The translations under genes and the position numbers were made by a program. The notes beneath the pieces are model-generated. The model was not told where the DNA came from. It ran no database searches and saw only the letters and a list, made by a program, of their open reading frames with translations. Shown in pieces: positions 1 to 9,296 of a stretch of DNA of 64,000 nucleotides (positions are counted from its first letter, which is position 1; every line of letters begins with the position of its first letter). Source of the DNA: JABDQA01 sp963824415 (lineage in GTDB: Bacteria; Desulfobacterota; Desulfobulbia; Desulfobulbales; Desulfocapsaceae); contig CAWGPM010000015.1 of the NCBI GenBank assembly GCA_963824415.1, positions 62,001-126,000 on the forward strand, read 5' to 3'.

Positions 1-345
1 CGCGTTCATCCCCATCATCTGCCTCCCAAATTCACCGCGCATATCAAGTCAACTCAAACCATTGCCCCGGCGCTAGAGCCATCGCCAAGCTGCTCGATTC
101 ACGATATCAGTGCAGAGCGTGCAGCGCTGTTTGCTTCCGCAGCGCCGCCAAAACCATCTGTTTGTTTCGACGATGGCCCGATCAGCTTTAATGAATTAAT
201 CAATGAATTTGAAACTGAGCTTATTATCGAGGCGATGAAGTTCACTGCCGGCAACAAAAAGGAGGCCAGCCGCATGCTGGGCCTGAAGCGCACCACACTG
301 CTGGAGAAAATCAAAAAAAAGCAAATAGACCAAATGTGGGAGTAG
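1..345 (+). CDS. C-terminal end of a sigma-54-dependent (NtrC-family) response regulator, 5' truncated by window start
   Basis: Only the last 114 codons are present, open from base 1 and ending at TAG 343-345. The opening residues VHPHHLPP resemble the end of an AAA+ sigma-54 activation domain, where a conserved LP precedes a variable linker. A proline/alanine-rich linker follows, then a Fis-type helix-turn-helix over the last 40 or so residues (AGNKKEASRMLGLKRTTLLE). Proteins of this type bind upstream sites and drive RNA polymerase-sigma-54 open complex formation. The sigma-54 promoter found at 2352-2367 and the flagellar genes behind it make a FlrC/FleR-like flagellar activator a reasonable guess. 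The receiver and ATPase domains lie outside the window, so the type of input cannot be judged. Confidence 0.8.
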   Translation, partial: RVHPHHLPPKFTAHIKSTQTIAPALEPSPSCSIHDISAERAALFASAAPPKPSVCFDDGPISFNELINEFETELIIEAMKFTAGNKKEASRMLGLKRTTLLEKIKKKQIDQMWE

Positions 346-381
346 CACTGTAGCTCATCTCTGCTTCAAACTCCCCGACTT

Positions 382-2145
382 TCATGCTGCCTGTTTGTTG
401 ATGATCATTTTTAATTTTTCCAGCACGTCCTCACTGCTCGCCGGGGTGAGCAAAATGTCGTTCACGCCATAGCGCACCGCCTGAAAAACCGAGGACTGGG
501 TCCATTTTGAGCTTGCTACAATCAGCGGCAGCGAGCAGCGTGAGCTGACTTTTATCGCCACCCCAAAGGTTTGTTCGTCGGGCTGTCTGCTCACCAGAAA
601 TATAGCCGAATATGCTCCCGGCAGTAATCTGGTGACATCATCTCTAAAACCGATCTCGGTCCAGCCGATAGCCGCCCGATCGAACACCTCCTTAATGTTG
701 ATACTGTCCTGGTCTGAGTCGCTGATCAACAGAATCTTAGGGGCAGCACTCTCCTCTTGTTCCCAAAGCGCGGCGTTATTATCAGTATCAGGCCGTGTGG
801 AAACGGTTTCGATTGGTGGCTCATTTGCTTGTTCAGCCACGAATGGTGCTTGAGAAAAGATAAAATCGGCCAGTTGCCCGGGAAAAAGAAAATGAAAACA
901 ACCGAGCACCGCATTTTCGACGTGCAGACGGATTTCGACCGGATAAACCTGAGGTGTTGATTCTTGTATATTATCTGCTGCAAGTTCAGTCCCAGAGACA
1001 TCTACCATGCGCTCGATCTGCTGATCTTTTCCATTTGTTTGATTGGGCACCGGTTCAGTCTGCAGAACCTCTTTTTTATCAAACACAACTGCAGTCTGAT
1101 ATCTTCGTTCAAACAGCAGCGTGCAGAGAGCGGCAACGATGTTGGCAGTCTCGCTGAAGCCATCCTGCAACTCAGAATCAAAAGTCGCGTTGAGGATGGC
1201 GGCCTCGAGCTCAGAAGCGGGTAAAGACACAAAATGGCCGGCCAGCCTGATCGCATCTTCGATATCGGCGACCAGATAGGCGTTATCGTTGCATGCTCCG
1301 GATATTTTCAGGTGAGCCGCGGCCTGAACGGGCAGGATCGGATCCAGAAGCGGCTGAGGCAGGTCAATCGATAACCCGTTTTTCCCGAAGCAACTGACTT
1401 CCATGCCCAGCAGAACGGAAAATTCTTTACCAATCAAGAGCCTGAGTTCTGAGAGAAACGCTTTAAATTCAGGGTTGGGTTCTTCTGAGCCTGTCTGATA
1501 ATCACCAGTGTTTTTCTCATCTACCACCTCATCCGGTTTCTCTGTATTTTGTCTGGTTATCGGGTGTACATCGAGTTCCATTTTCTGAGGAGGCATCAAA
1601 AGCAGAAATTCTCCCATTTTCTGAGATCCAAGTTCCATGGAAGCCGCTATCCGATAGTAGAGCTGAGTGAAGAAATGTTCATCCCCTGGACCCTCATCGA
1701 GGTGTTTTGTCTGCCCAACAACCTGAAAACGATATGGTTTTCCGGTCAGTTCAGTAAACGTTTTACTAAATGAAACTGAGACGATGTTCACCATTTCAAC
1801 AAACGCGTAGTGAATCTCGTCTTCGAACTCATTGGCCGCAACCGCCTCCTCGAGTTCAACTTCGGGCAGCATCACCAAACAGCCTGCAAGTCTGATAGCA
1901 TCAGCTGTACTGATTATTAGCCACGCGTCTCCAGTAACCTCTCCCGCCGCACTGACTGCAAGCCTGACCAAGGTTTGCCCTGAGAGGGCACGCCCCAAGA
2001 CATCACGACCCTCAACAAGCTTTACCGGGTGCTCGATGAACTGCAGCCTTTCACCCATAATGCCACTCACGGCGCTTCCTGCCCGGCGCAGACAGATGCT
2101 GAATATCTCGATAAAATCATTCATCAATGGTTTAGTTTTGTTCAT
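382..2145 (-). CDS. Protein with two CheC/CheX-like domains and a C-terminal pseudo-receiver
   Basis: About 587 residues. Two repeats share the segment DAIRLAG followed some 30 residues later by ExxN. The second repeat shows the full CheC-type phosphatase pattern DxxxExxN (DGFSETAN); the first has Y in place of the leading D (YAFVEMVN). A receiver-like fold occupies roughly the last 120 residues (starts PKILLISDSDQD), but the strand that should carry the phospho-accepting Asp reads AIFLVSR and the usual K-P near the end reads LLTPAS, so it probably cannot be phosphorylated. The family role would be dephosphorylating CheY-like proteins or binding the motor switch. The gene runs opposite to the flagellar operon. 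The start is uncertain: an upstream GTG (2175), ATG 2145 and ATG 2124 are all possible and none has a good ribosome site. Confidence 0.65.
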   Translation of the reverse strand: MNKTKPLMNDFIEIFSICLRRAGSAVSGIMGERLQFIEHPVKLVEGRDVLGRALSGQTLVRLAVSAAGEVTGDAWLIISTADAIRLAGCLVMLPEVELEEAVAANEFEDEIHYAFVEMVNIVSVSFSKTFTELTGKPYRFQVVGQTKHLDEGPGDEHFFTQLYYRIAASMELGSQKMGEFLLLMPPQKMELDVHPITRQNTEKPDEVVDEKNTGDYQTGSEEPNPEFKAFLSELRLLIGKEFSVLLGMEVSCFGKNGLSIDLPQPLLDPILPVQAAAHLKISGACNDNAYLVADIEDAIRLAGHFVSLPASELEAAILNATFDSELQDGFSETANIVAALCTLLFERRYQTAVVFDKKEVLQTEPVPNQTNGKDQQIERMVDVSGTELAADNIQESTPQVYPVEIRLHVENAVLGCFHFLFPGQLADFIFSQAPFVAEQANEPPIETVSTRPDTDNNAALWEQEESAAPKILLISDSDQDSINIKEVFDRAAIGWTEIGFRDDVTRLLPGAYSAIFLVSRQPDEQTFGVAIKVSSRCSLPLIVASSKWTQSSVFQAVRYGVNDILLTPASSEDVLEKLKMIINKQAA

Positions 2146-2351
2146 TAAAAAAATTATCCAGCAGACCAGGTTCACCTTTCAAAGTATGACTGTTATGATC
2201 GCAAGTAGAATCGCTGATCCCCATGGTTCACTGCATTCTGCCAACCATGGGGTTTCGTCATAATTTTGACAGATTAGACAAAATTGCGGCATGATACAAA
2301 TCTATTGCAATAAAAATACCCGCTTTGAAGGCCTATTCCAGATAAAACACA

Positions 2352-2367
2352 TGGTACAATATTTGCA
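2352..2367 (+). promoter_or_regulatory. Sigma-54 (-24/-12) promoter of the flagellar motor operon
   Basis: TGGTAC-N5-TTGCA matches the consensus TGGCAC-N5-TTGCA with one mismatch and has the diagnostic GG-N10-GC spacing (G2353-G2354, G2365-C2366). Transcription would begin near 2378 and run into the TPR gene and fliF. A sigma-54 activator gene ends at 345, and sigma-54 commonly controls mid-hierarchy flagellar operons. The gap 2146-2521 holds this promoter, a weaker minus-strand GG-N10-GC pattern at 2307-2320 and nothing else that I recognise. Confidence 0.7.
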
Positions 2368-2521
2368 ATTGACGTGAAGAGTTACAACAATTTGACGGTG
2401 CGGCATAGGCTAATTTACATTTTGGCTTAATTGTTCAATTATATTTTTGGATACGAATCTCTTAAAACACGCCTGGGCTGCAACTCGGCACCTTAAAACA
2501 AGAAGGGGTTATCAAGCCTTA

Positions 2522-4951
2522 ATGGGACGTCTACCGGTCATCGCGGCTTTGCTTTGTGTGTTTGGTATTTCTCTACCGCAGACTTGCACGGCGGCTTCGA
2601 AACTTATCAGGCTTGGTCAATATCAGAGCGGCAGTATTGTACAGATCTTTGCCTACTTCGATCAGATCCCTGAGTTTCGCGAGTACTTAAGCGACAAACG
2701 TCTTGATATCACACTCAATGATACCGAGGTTTACGACCAGTTTGCTCCACTGCCCAACGGAGAAACCATCGTCAAAACCCTGGTCGCTCCCTCAGGTGAG
2801 AATACCCTGCTCAGCTTCTTCATGCGTTACCCACCCCAGGATGTAAAACTCAGCGAAACTGAGGCAAACACCCTGGTGATCGAATTTATTGCCGGCAACC
2901 GCTTCACAACTGCATATCGGGACGTAGCTTCCCAGCTCGGTCCGGCAACACTGGTGCAACCAGCATCATCTGGCCCCATAAACCCGCTGGTATTGTCCAA
3001 GTACGCCGACGGCTGGAGAACATTTTTATCCGACTATCAAAGCGTAGTTGAAATCAATGCACCAGTAATGGCCTACATCCCCCCTTTTCCTGTCATTGAG
3101 ATCATATTGCCAGGGAATGAAAAAGTGAAAACAGCTATCGACAAAGAGGTCGTCCAACTCGTTCTGAACAATAACTGGTTCGAGGCACTCAATGCGATTC
3201 AACTATCATTGAAACAACAAAAAGACCCGGAAACCCTGAAGTATCTTGCCTTTACTCACGCCGAACTTTTGTTCAGGCTGGGCAATTATCAAGCTGCCGG
3301 TACCCAGCTTGCCCATCTGATGCAGGCTTACCAGAATGAGCCGCTCGGCATGCTGGCTCACTATTTAAGTGCGCTTCTGCTTGCCCAAAGCGGCGAACAT
3401 TTCAATGCTGAGGCTGAACTCGAAGCACTGCTGGCCAGACTTGAATCCCCCAACGCGCTGATCCTCCCTGTCCTGGTTCTTCTGGCCGAGATGAATCTGG
3501 CTACAGCCAACTACGAAGAACTGGAAGAGAACCTGAATAGAGTCGGGGACGATGTATCTGCTCGACTCTCTGATCGTATTCTTCTGCGCCGGGCCGATCT
3601 GCTTTTTGCAACTGGTAAAAGCATTCAATCCTATGAGCGATATGAAGAGTTTATAAGCAAAGCGGGACCTGATGCTTTAAACGATACGCCGAACTCCTTA
3701 AACGCATATTGCCAGACGCTCTATTCGGGCAGACAATTTGTGCAAAGTGCGGACTGCTACCAACGCCTGGCAGAACTTCTCAATGAAAAGGAAAACATTG
3801 GCAAGGCCCTCTATCTCATAGTAATCAGCGATTTACAGGCAGGTGAAAATCCTCGTGCAATTGTCGACGAACTCCAGAAAATCGAAACTGCCTTTCCAGA
3901 TACCGAAGCGGCTCTGAGAAGCATCCTCAAGCGAAGCGATCTCTGCTACCTGCAGGACCGTCAATGTGCGACAGAGGCAATGAATGCCTACTCAATGGTT
4001 GCCGGTCAATCGAGATATCGTCATCTGTCCGAGGAAGCACTGTTCAAACAGGCACTGCTTAAACAATTCGAAGGCGATACATCCGGCAGCGTCGCCCGGC
4101 TGATGACGCTGTTGAAAGACGATCAATCCGGACCGCTGAGGAAAAACGGCGAGGCCTTGTTGATTCAGCTGCTGCCTGCAGAATTGACCAGACTGCTCAA
4201 TCAAGGAGCACTCCTCGAGGCAATTGAGCTGGCCCAACAAAATCGGACGTTATTCGAAAACAACTGGGTCGATCTCTCACTGCTGGCAGAGCTTGGTCTT
4301 GCCTATGAAAATTTGGGATTGTACCGTGAGGCGCAACGCATATTCGTATATCTGCTCAATACGGCAGGAGCGGATAGCCAGGAAAATCATTATCTGCCGC
4401 TTATCAGAGTTGCCCATGCAGCAGGGGATCATGCCACTGTTGAAAATGTTTCGAGCCAGTACTTTTACAACTATCCTGAAGGCAGGTTTCACGACTCGAT
4501 ACTGTTCTTCCGGCTCGACTCACTCTACGGCAACGGATACATCGACCAAGCTGAAAATCTGCTTCCAGAGCCTTTGCCGCCGGAAGACCGTTTTCGATTT
4601 CTTGCTGCTGCAATTTATTTCCAGCAGCAGAACTATCAGGCCGCTGTGGATAATCTGCAGCCCTTCAGGGAAAATCCTCGGACCCTGCCCGATAATCAAA
4701 TCTTTATTCTGGCGGAATCGCTCTTTCAGCTTGGCAGAACCTATGAGGCAGAAACCTTATTTATTATGATCCGGGATGTGAAACAATTCAGCAACAGTTC
4801 ACATTATCGTCTGGCTCAGATCGCGCAAGAAAGAGATATGCCCCTGGCAGTTCAGGAGCAGTTGGAAGAAATCGCCGCCTCGGACGATGATGTGGGCTGG
4901 CAGAAATTTGCGCGCCAGAAGATCGCCCTGCACCAGATGTTGAATAATTAG
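2522..4951 (+). CDS. Secreted TPR-repeat protein heading the flagellar motor operon
   Basis: About 809 residues. The chosen ATG at 2522 gives a standard signal peptide (MGRLPVIAALLCVFG, small residues TCTAA before the cut). The TTG at 2447 adds 25 residues before it and has no ribosome site; GAAGGGG lies a little far upstream of the ATG. After the signal come about 200 residues of probable beta structure, then helical TPR-like units through to the end, with A/G/Y/F spacing typical of TPRs (for example LFRLGNYQAAGTQL, FQQQNYQAAVDNL). It is probably periplasmic or outer-envelope. Lying first behind the sigma-54 promoter and 130 bases before fliF, it may be a motor or envelope accessory, perhaps a scaffold around the basal body. 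Its function is not known. A short palindrome TGCCTTCCAAGGCA sits in the gap to fliF. Confidence 0.75.
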   Translation: MGRLPVIAALLCVFGISLPQTCTAASKLIRLGQYQSGSIVQIFAYFDQIPEFREYLSDKRLDITLNDTEVYDQFAPLPNGETIVKTLVAPSGENTLLSFFMRYPPQDVKLSETEANTLVIEFIAGNRFTTAYRDVASQLGPATLVQPASSGPINPLVLSKYADGWRTFLSDYQSVVEINAPVMAYIPPFPVIEIILPGNEKVKTAIDKEVVQLVLNNNWFEALNAIQLSLKQQKDPETLKYLAFTHAELLFRLGNYQAAGTQLAHLMQAYQNEPLGMLAHYLSALLLAQSGEHFNAEAELEALLARLESPNALILPVLVLLAEMNLATANYEELEENLNRVGDDVSARLSDRILLRRADLLFATGKSIQSYERYEEFISKAGPDALNDTPNSLNAYCQTLYSGRQFVQSADCYQRLAELLNEKENIGKALYLIVISDLQAGENPRAIVDELQKIETAFPDTEAALRSILKRSDLCYLQDRQCATEAMNAYSMVAGQSRYRHLSEEALFKQALLKQFEGDTSGSVARLMTLLKDDQSGPLRKNGEALLIQLLPAELTRLLNQGALLEAIELAQQNRTLFENNWVDLSLLAELGLAYENLGLYREAQRIFVYLLNTAGADSQENHYLPLIRVAHAAGDHATVENVSSQYFYNYPEGRFHDSILFFRLDSLYGNGYIDQAENLLPEPLPPEDRFRFLAAAIYFQQQNYQAAVDNLQPFRENPRTLPDNQIFILAESLFQLGRTYEAETLFIMIRDVKQFSNSSHYRLAQIAQERDMPLAVQEQLEEIAASDDDVGWQKFARQKIALHQMLNN

Positions 4952-5080
4952 TGCGAAAAATAATAAGGTCCAAGTTCTATGTTTTATGCCTTCCAAGGCA
5001 GACGGCCATCTCGATATCAAAGTGGCTCAGTAAAAGATTCACCAGGGTTGGTTGATCGCATTCCGGTGGATTAGCAGACA

Positions 5081-6616
5081 ATGACGGCTATGGAAAACTC
5101 CAGGACACCACGCCATAACGAGCACACCGAAAGTGGTCCGAAGAACACCGGTGAGTCTTTGCGCCCGGGCCTTATCGCGCTGATCTCCGGTTGGTCCGCC
5201 AGGAGAAAATGGGCTCTCGGTGCCATAGTCTGCACGGTCGTGATCTTTGCGCTGGTGCTGATTCAACTGGGCAGATTTGCCGGTTACAAGCTTCTTTTCG
5301 GCAACCTTACTCATCCTGAAACTGCCGCCATCGCCAGCCTGCTTGATGATCACAACATTAATTATCAAATAAAAAATAACGGCGGCGCTATCTGGGTACC
5401 TGCAAAACTCATTGATTCGGCCAGACTCGCGCTTGCGGAAAAACAACTTCCAGAAAGATCTGTAATAAATCATCAACTCCTCGATGAGCAAGGCTGGCAA
5501 CTCACCAGCCTGGTGCAGGAAGTAGATCGTTCGGCGCTGCTGCAACGCGAATTATCACGCACGATCAGCTCGCTGCCGCCAATTGCCTCTGCCCGTGTCA
5601 TTTTGACTGCCGGCTCACCATCGAACGCAGAATTTGAAAAGAGCAACCCCAGTGCCTCAGTTTTTGTCTCCCTGCTTCCAGGCAGGGCGCTCTCGCAAGA
5701 ATATATAAAAACCATCGTTCACTTATTGTCCGCCTCGGTATATGGTCTGCCGGCACAAAATATCTCTATCATCGATTCCCAGGGATCAGTGCTCAAAGAC
5801 AGCTCCACCACCAGCGATGGGATCTCAGCTTCCGCAGATATACTGAGTTATCAACAGCAGGTTGAAAAGCGTTTGGAATCACGTATTCAGCCGCTGCTCG
5901 ATAGGATTCTCGGCAACAATAGAGCCATAGTAAAAATCGCCGCCGAAATTGATTTCTCAAAGACACAGAAGACGCTTGAAATCTTCGACCCTGTCGAGCC
6001 GGTGGTCAAAAGCGAGCATTATATTGACGAGCCCGCCGGTGTTTCAGGAACTGGTAAAAATGAAAGCACCGTTACCTACGAAGTCAGCAAGACCACAAGC
6101 ACAACCACCAGTCCGGTCGGCAGAATCGAAAGACTGACGGTTTCCATTCTGGTGGACCAAAGTATCGCATCAGATACCGTTGACCCTGCTCAGCCAGATC
6201 TCGACAAAGCAATGCTGCCGGCCATCGAAAAGATGTTATCCGGAACCATCAGCTTCAATGCCGAACGTGGCGACCAACTTCACCTGGTCACCGTGCCGCT
6301 TGGGAGACCGGCCGATATTTCAGCAACTGTTGAGTCGGTACCCGAAAATCTGCTCTATGATTACCTGCCTGCTACCAGATTCGGACTAGTACTGATTGGT
6401 TTTATTCTCCTTTATATTCTGCTTATCAGACCCCTCATCAGAACTCTCGCCAGCGAGTTCGACAAGCATCGTCCAGCCGAAGAGCGGTCGCTCCCTGATA
6501 CGTTCAGGGCCGAGCAGGAACCTGAGCAGGAGTATACCGCTCTGGTACAAGAGGAAGTATTGCAGAACCCAAGTCCAGCCGCCCATATCATCAGAAAATG
6601 GATCCAGGATACCTGA
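5081..6616 (+). CDS. fliF: Flagellar MS-ring protein FliF
   Basis: 511 residues, a little shorter than the usual 530-560. FliF forms the membrane MS ring on which the switch and export gate are built. A cytoplasmic N-terminal stretch leads to membrane helix 1 (about 44-64, WALGAIVCTVVIFALVLIQLG). The YscJ/FliF ring-building domains follow, with LFGNLTHPETAAIASLL and the family-typical NHQLLDEQGWQLTSLVQEVDR region. Membrane helix 2 lies at about 434-453. The C terminus (AAHIIRKWIQDT) is the FliG-binding tail. The gene is followed by fliG after three bases, so the two are co-translated. A second in-frame ATG at 5090 is an alternative start; GGTGGA lies upstream of both. Confidence 0.95.
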   Translation: MTAMENSRTPRHNEHTESGPKNTGESLRPGLIALISGWSARRKWALGAIVCTVVIFALVLIQLGRFAGYKLLFGNLTHPETAAIASLLDDHNINYQIKNNGGAIWVPAKLIDSARLALAEKQLPERSVINHQLLDEQGWQLTSLVQEVDRSALLQRELSRTISSLPPIASARVILTAGSPSNAEFEKSNPSASVFVSLLPGRALSQEYIKTIVHLLSASVYGLPAQNISIIDSQGSVLKDSSTTSDGISASADILSYQQQVEKRLESRIQPLLDRILGNNRAIVKIAAEIDFSKTQKTLEIFDPVEPVVKSEHYIDEPAGVSGTGKNESTVTYEVSKTTSTTTSPVGRIERLTVSILVDQSIASDTVDPAQPDLDKAMLPAIEKMLSGTISFNAERGDQLHLVTVPLGRPADISATVESVPENLLYDYLPATRFGLVLIGFILLYILLIRPLIRTLASEFDKHRPAEERSLPDTFRAEQEPEQEYTALVQEEVLQNPSPAAHIIRKWIQDT

Positions 6617-6619
6617 GCG

Positions 6620-7621
6620 ATGCAGATAGAGTCCGTAACCGGTGTAAATAGAGCTGCTGTTTTACTCATCTGCCTTGGAGAACAGGCCGCCGCCAAAGTA
6701 TTTGCTGAGCTCAGCGATGATGAGGTGAAACGCATAAGCAATGCCATGAGCGCCATCAACCATATACCTGCAGCGCTGGAAGAAAAAGTTATGGTCCAAT
6801 ACCGTGAGGAGCGTCGACAGGCATCCGGACAGTTTGTCAAAGGCAGCTCATTTGCGAGAAATGCAATCAGTGCGCTAGATGATTCTTCGCGCACCGATAC
6901 TCTGTTGCAGCAATATGAGGCCAGTATCGAAAATCGCTATATGGGCACCATAACGAAAATGAAGCCCAAAGTGGCAGCAGACCTTCTGGAAAAAGAGCAT
7001 TCGCAAACCATTGCCCTCATTCTCTCGACCCAATCAACCAATCACGCCGCTGCGATTCTCAGCCACCTGCCCGAAGAGCTGCAAGCCGATATCGTCTATA
7101 GAATCGGCAGCCTTGAGCGAGTTTCTACCGATACTCTCAAGGAAATTGAGGCCGCTCTGCAAAGAGATGTCGGTCTGGTGGCAGAAAAAGAAGAACGTAT
7201 TATTGGCGGACTTGATCAGGTTGTCGGCCTGCTTGGCAAAATGAAGAACAACATGCACTCGAAAATCATCGATAAGATCGGCGAAAACGATGATCAAATG
7301 GCCGAAGAAATACGCCGCAAGATGTTCACTTTCGACAGTCTGATCAACCTGGACGGACGTTCGCTGCAGATGATTCTGCGGGAGGTGAACAATGAGTCTC
7401 TGGCTCTTGCTCTGAAAAACGCCTCGGCTGAAATCAAGGAACGGATTTTTGCTAACATGTCCCCCCGTGCAGCAGATATGATCAGAGACGATCTCGAGGC
7501 CTTGGGCCCTGTTCGGGTCTCCGAGGTCGAAGCTATGCAGCAGTCTATTGTCAAAATAGCGATGCAGCTTGAACAGGAAGGCAAATTTCTTTCTGACGAT
7601 AACGACAATGTTCTTGCCTGA
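6620..7621 (+). CDS. fliG: Flagellar motor switch protein FliG
   Basis: 333 residues, the normal length. FliG links FliF to the C-ring and carries the torque-generating C-terminal domain that meets MotA. The N-terminal FliF-binding domain begins VNRAAVLLICLGEQAAAKVF. The middle domain normally carries an EHPQ motif; here it reads EHSQ (LLEKEHSQTIALIL), a Pro-to-Ser change. The C-terminal domain shows the charged helix region ALALKNASAEIKERIF and MSPRAADMIRDDLE. It starts three bases after the fliF stop. The end is followed by a MotE-like gene rather than fliH/fliI. Confidence 0.96.
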   Translation: MQIESVTGVNRAAVLLICLGEQAAAKVFAELSDDEVKRISNAMSAINHIPAALEEKVMVQYREERRQASGQFVKGSSFARNAISALDDSSRTDTLLQQYEASIENRYMGTITKMKPKVAADLLEKEHSQTIALILSTQSTNHAAAILSHLPEELQADIVYRIGSLERVSTDTLKEIEAALQRDVGLVAEKEERIIGGLDQVVGLLGKMKNNMHSKIIDKIGENDDQMAEEIRRKMFTFDSLINLDGRSLQMILREVNNESLALALKNASAEIKERIFANMSPRAADMIRDDLEALGPVRVSEVEAMQQSIVKIAMQLEQEGKFLSDDNDNVLA

Positions 7622-7676
7622 CGGGGGCCAGCCTGCTGAGGCGAACCTTTTTGCAGCGCACTATCAGAAAAGGAAC

Positions 7677-8279
7677 ATGAAGAAAACATTCACCCACCAG
7701 TTGCTTCCTCTGCCGGCTCCCGGCGTTATCGAAGTTTTTTGTATAACGGCATCAAGGGTTATAGCGTTATGGCTCGGCTTGTTTTTGTTGGTGGTACTTA
7801 ATCCGGTTTATGTATCGGCGCAAACAGATACCGGCAACGCTGCTGATACTGCCCCCGCCTCTGTTGAATCACGCCGGCTGCAGGCCAGAATGGCAGAAGC
7901 GCAATCAAACGTAACCGAACAGAAAAAGAATCTTCTTCTGCAGGAACATCAACTGCAAAACTTGAAAAAAGCCATCGATGAATCACTCGAGGAAATGGAT
8001 CTGAAACTGGCCCAGATCGAAAGAGAGCAGGCACGACTCGAATCATTGCTGACCCAAAAACAGAGCGAAGAAACCAAACAGCTCAGGCAGCTCGGCAAAA
8101 TTTATGAAAACATGGACTCGGCAAAGGCTGCTCTGGCGATAAGCGATCTCGACAAGCAACTCGCTGCTACTCTTCTTGGCTTAATGCGGCCACGTGCTGC
8201 AGGCAAGATTCTCGATAACCTGAGTGAAGACCAGGCAACCGAGTTGAGTCTCATCCTGATCTCCCGACAATCCCCTTAA
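7677..8279 (+). CDS. MotE-like flagellar motor accessory protein
   Basis: About 200 residues. A single N-terminal hydrophobic helix (IALWLGLFLLVVLNPVYVSA) acts as signal or anchor. A long coiled coil follows (EQKKNLLLQEHQLQNLKKA on), then a C-terminal MgtE-N-like fold with the typical run LMRPRAAGKILDNLSEDQA. This layout is that of MotE, a periplasmic chaperone of MotB known from Epsilonproteobacteria and found in many flagellar operons; such genes are often labelled MgtE intracellular-N domain protein. ATG 7677 has AAAAGGA just upstream; the open frame extends back into fliG but that extension is not credible. Location between fliG and motA supports a stator job. FliJ was considered and rejected because of the export signal. 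Confidence 0.7.
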   Translation: MKKTFTHQLLPLPAPGVIEVFCITASRVIALWLGLFLLVVLNPVYVSAQTDTGNAADTAPASVESRRLQARMAEAQSNVTEQKKNLLLQEHQLQNLKKAIDESLEEMDLKLAQIEREQARLESLLTQKQSEETKQLRQLGKIYENMDSAKAALAISDLDKQLAATLLGLMRPRAAGKILDNLSEDQATELSLILISRQSP

Positions 8280-8516
8280 AGCGGTCACGATTCCCAGCTC
8301 TTACACAGCGTCGCGGCCAGTTCCATTTGCGCTTAGACAATTTTCTTTGCTGCCTGTTTGCATTTCTTTTTGCCGTATCCTTTAACGGGGTACCTGTTTT
8401 AGCAACCTAAGGTTTTCATTTATGAAAATCTATGATAAAAATCCAAGGAGCTCGGGATCGGTGTCGATCCTCTACATCCCCTACGATCTACCCGTCCGCC
8501 AGAGGAGCGCTTTTAC

Positions 8517-9284
8517 GTGTATCTCTCGACGATCATTGGAATGGTGGCCGCCTTTGGCCTTATGCTGCTGGCTATTCTGCACGGCAGTCCACTGACCATT
8601 TTCTTCAACGTACCGGCACTGCTCATCGTCCTCGGCGGCACCACCGGGGTTGCGCTGGTCCACTACCCGTTTAAAGACCTTCTCGAGGCTTTCAGGGTCG
8701 CCAGTAAAACTGTTTTTCACAAGGAAATAACGGTAAATGAGTACATCGTCCAATTGATGGGCTTTGCCAATAAAGCCCGGAAAGAGGGTATTCTCGGTCT
8801 GCAGGATGAAATCGACAAGATCGAAGATCCGTTTCTGGTTAAAAGTATCCAAATGGCCGTGGATGGGCAGGAACCAGAAACCTTGAGCAGTATGCTCAAC
8901 ACTGAAATTGCCTATATTCAGCGGCGTCACTCCAAGGGCGCCAATATATTTATCTCCCTTGCCACCTACGCGCCGGCGATGGGTATGGTCGGCACCCTGA
9001 TCGGCCTCGTCCAGATGTTGCAGAACATGGATGACCCCTCGAAGATCGGACCGGCCATGGCGGTTGCACTTTTAACCACCTTTTACGGTGCGATCATCGC
9101 TAATGTGGTATGCCTGCCGCTTGCCGGCAAACTGAAAAACAGATCCGAGTCGGAAATCTTGATAAAATCACTGATCATTGACGGAATGCAGTCAATCCTG
9201 TCGGGTGAAAATCCCCGTATCATCGAACAGAAACTGCACGCCTTCATTTCACCGAAATTGCGCGAATCAACCTTTACCCGCTGA
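8517..9284 (+). CDS. motA: Flagellar stator protein MotA
   Basis: 255 residues. MotA forms the proton or sodium channel ring with MotB and drives FliG. Four membrane helices are visible: two near the N terminus (IIGMVAAFGLMLLAILHG and FNVPALLIVLGGTTGVAL), then a cytoplasmic loop with the charged residues that meet FliG, then two near the C terminus. The conserved channel segment ATYAPAMGMVGTLIGLV includes the essential Pro. The start is GTG 8517 with AGAGGAG nine bases upstream. The 237-base gap before it holds a TTTTCAT/ATGAAAA inverted repeat near 8411-8430 but no convincing promoter. motB follows after a few bases. Confidence 0.95.
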   Translation: MYLSTIIGMVAAFGLMLLAILHGSPLTIFFNVPALLIVLGGTTGVALVHYPFKDLLEAFRVASKTVFHKEITVNEYIVQLMGFANKARKEGILGLQDEIDKIEDPFLVKSIQMAVDGQEPETLSSMLNTEIAYIQRRHSKGANIFISLATYAPAMGMVGTLIGLVQMLQNMDDPSKIGPAMAVALLTTFYGAIIANVVCLPLAGKLKNRSESEILIKSLIIDGMQSILSGENPRIIEQKLHAFISPKLRESTFTR

Positions 9285-9296
9285 ACGGTGGCCGGC

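Noticed and set aside
7569..7676. Longer MotE-like start inside fliG
   Set aside because: The extra 36 codons overlap fliG and lack a ribosome site; ATG 7677 with AAAAGGA and a signal helix fits better.
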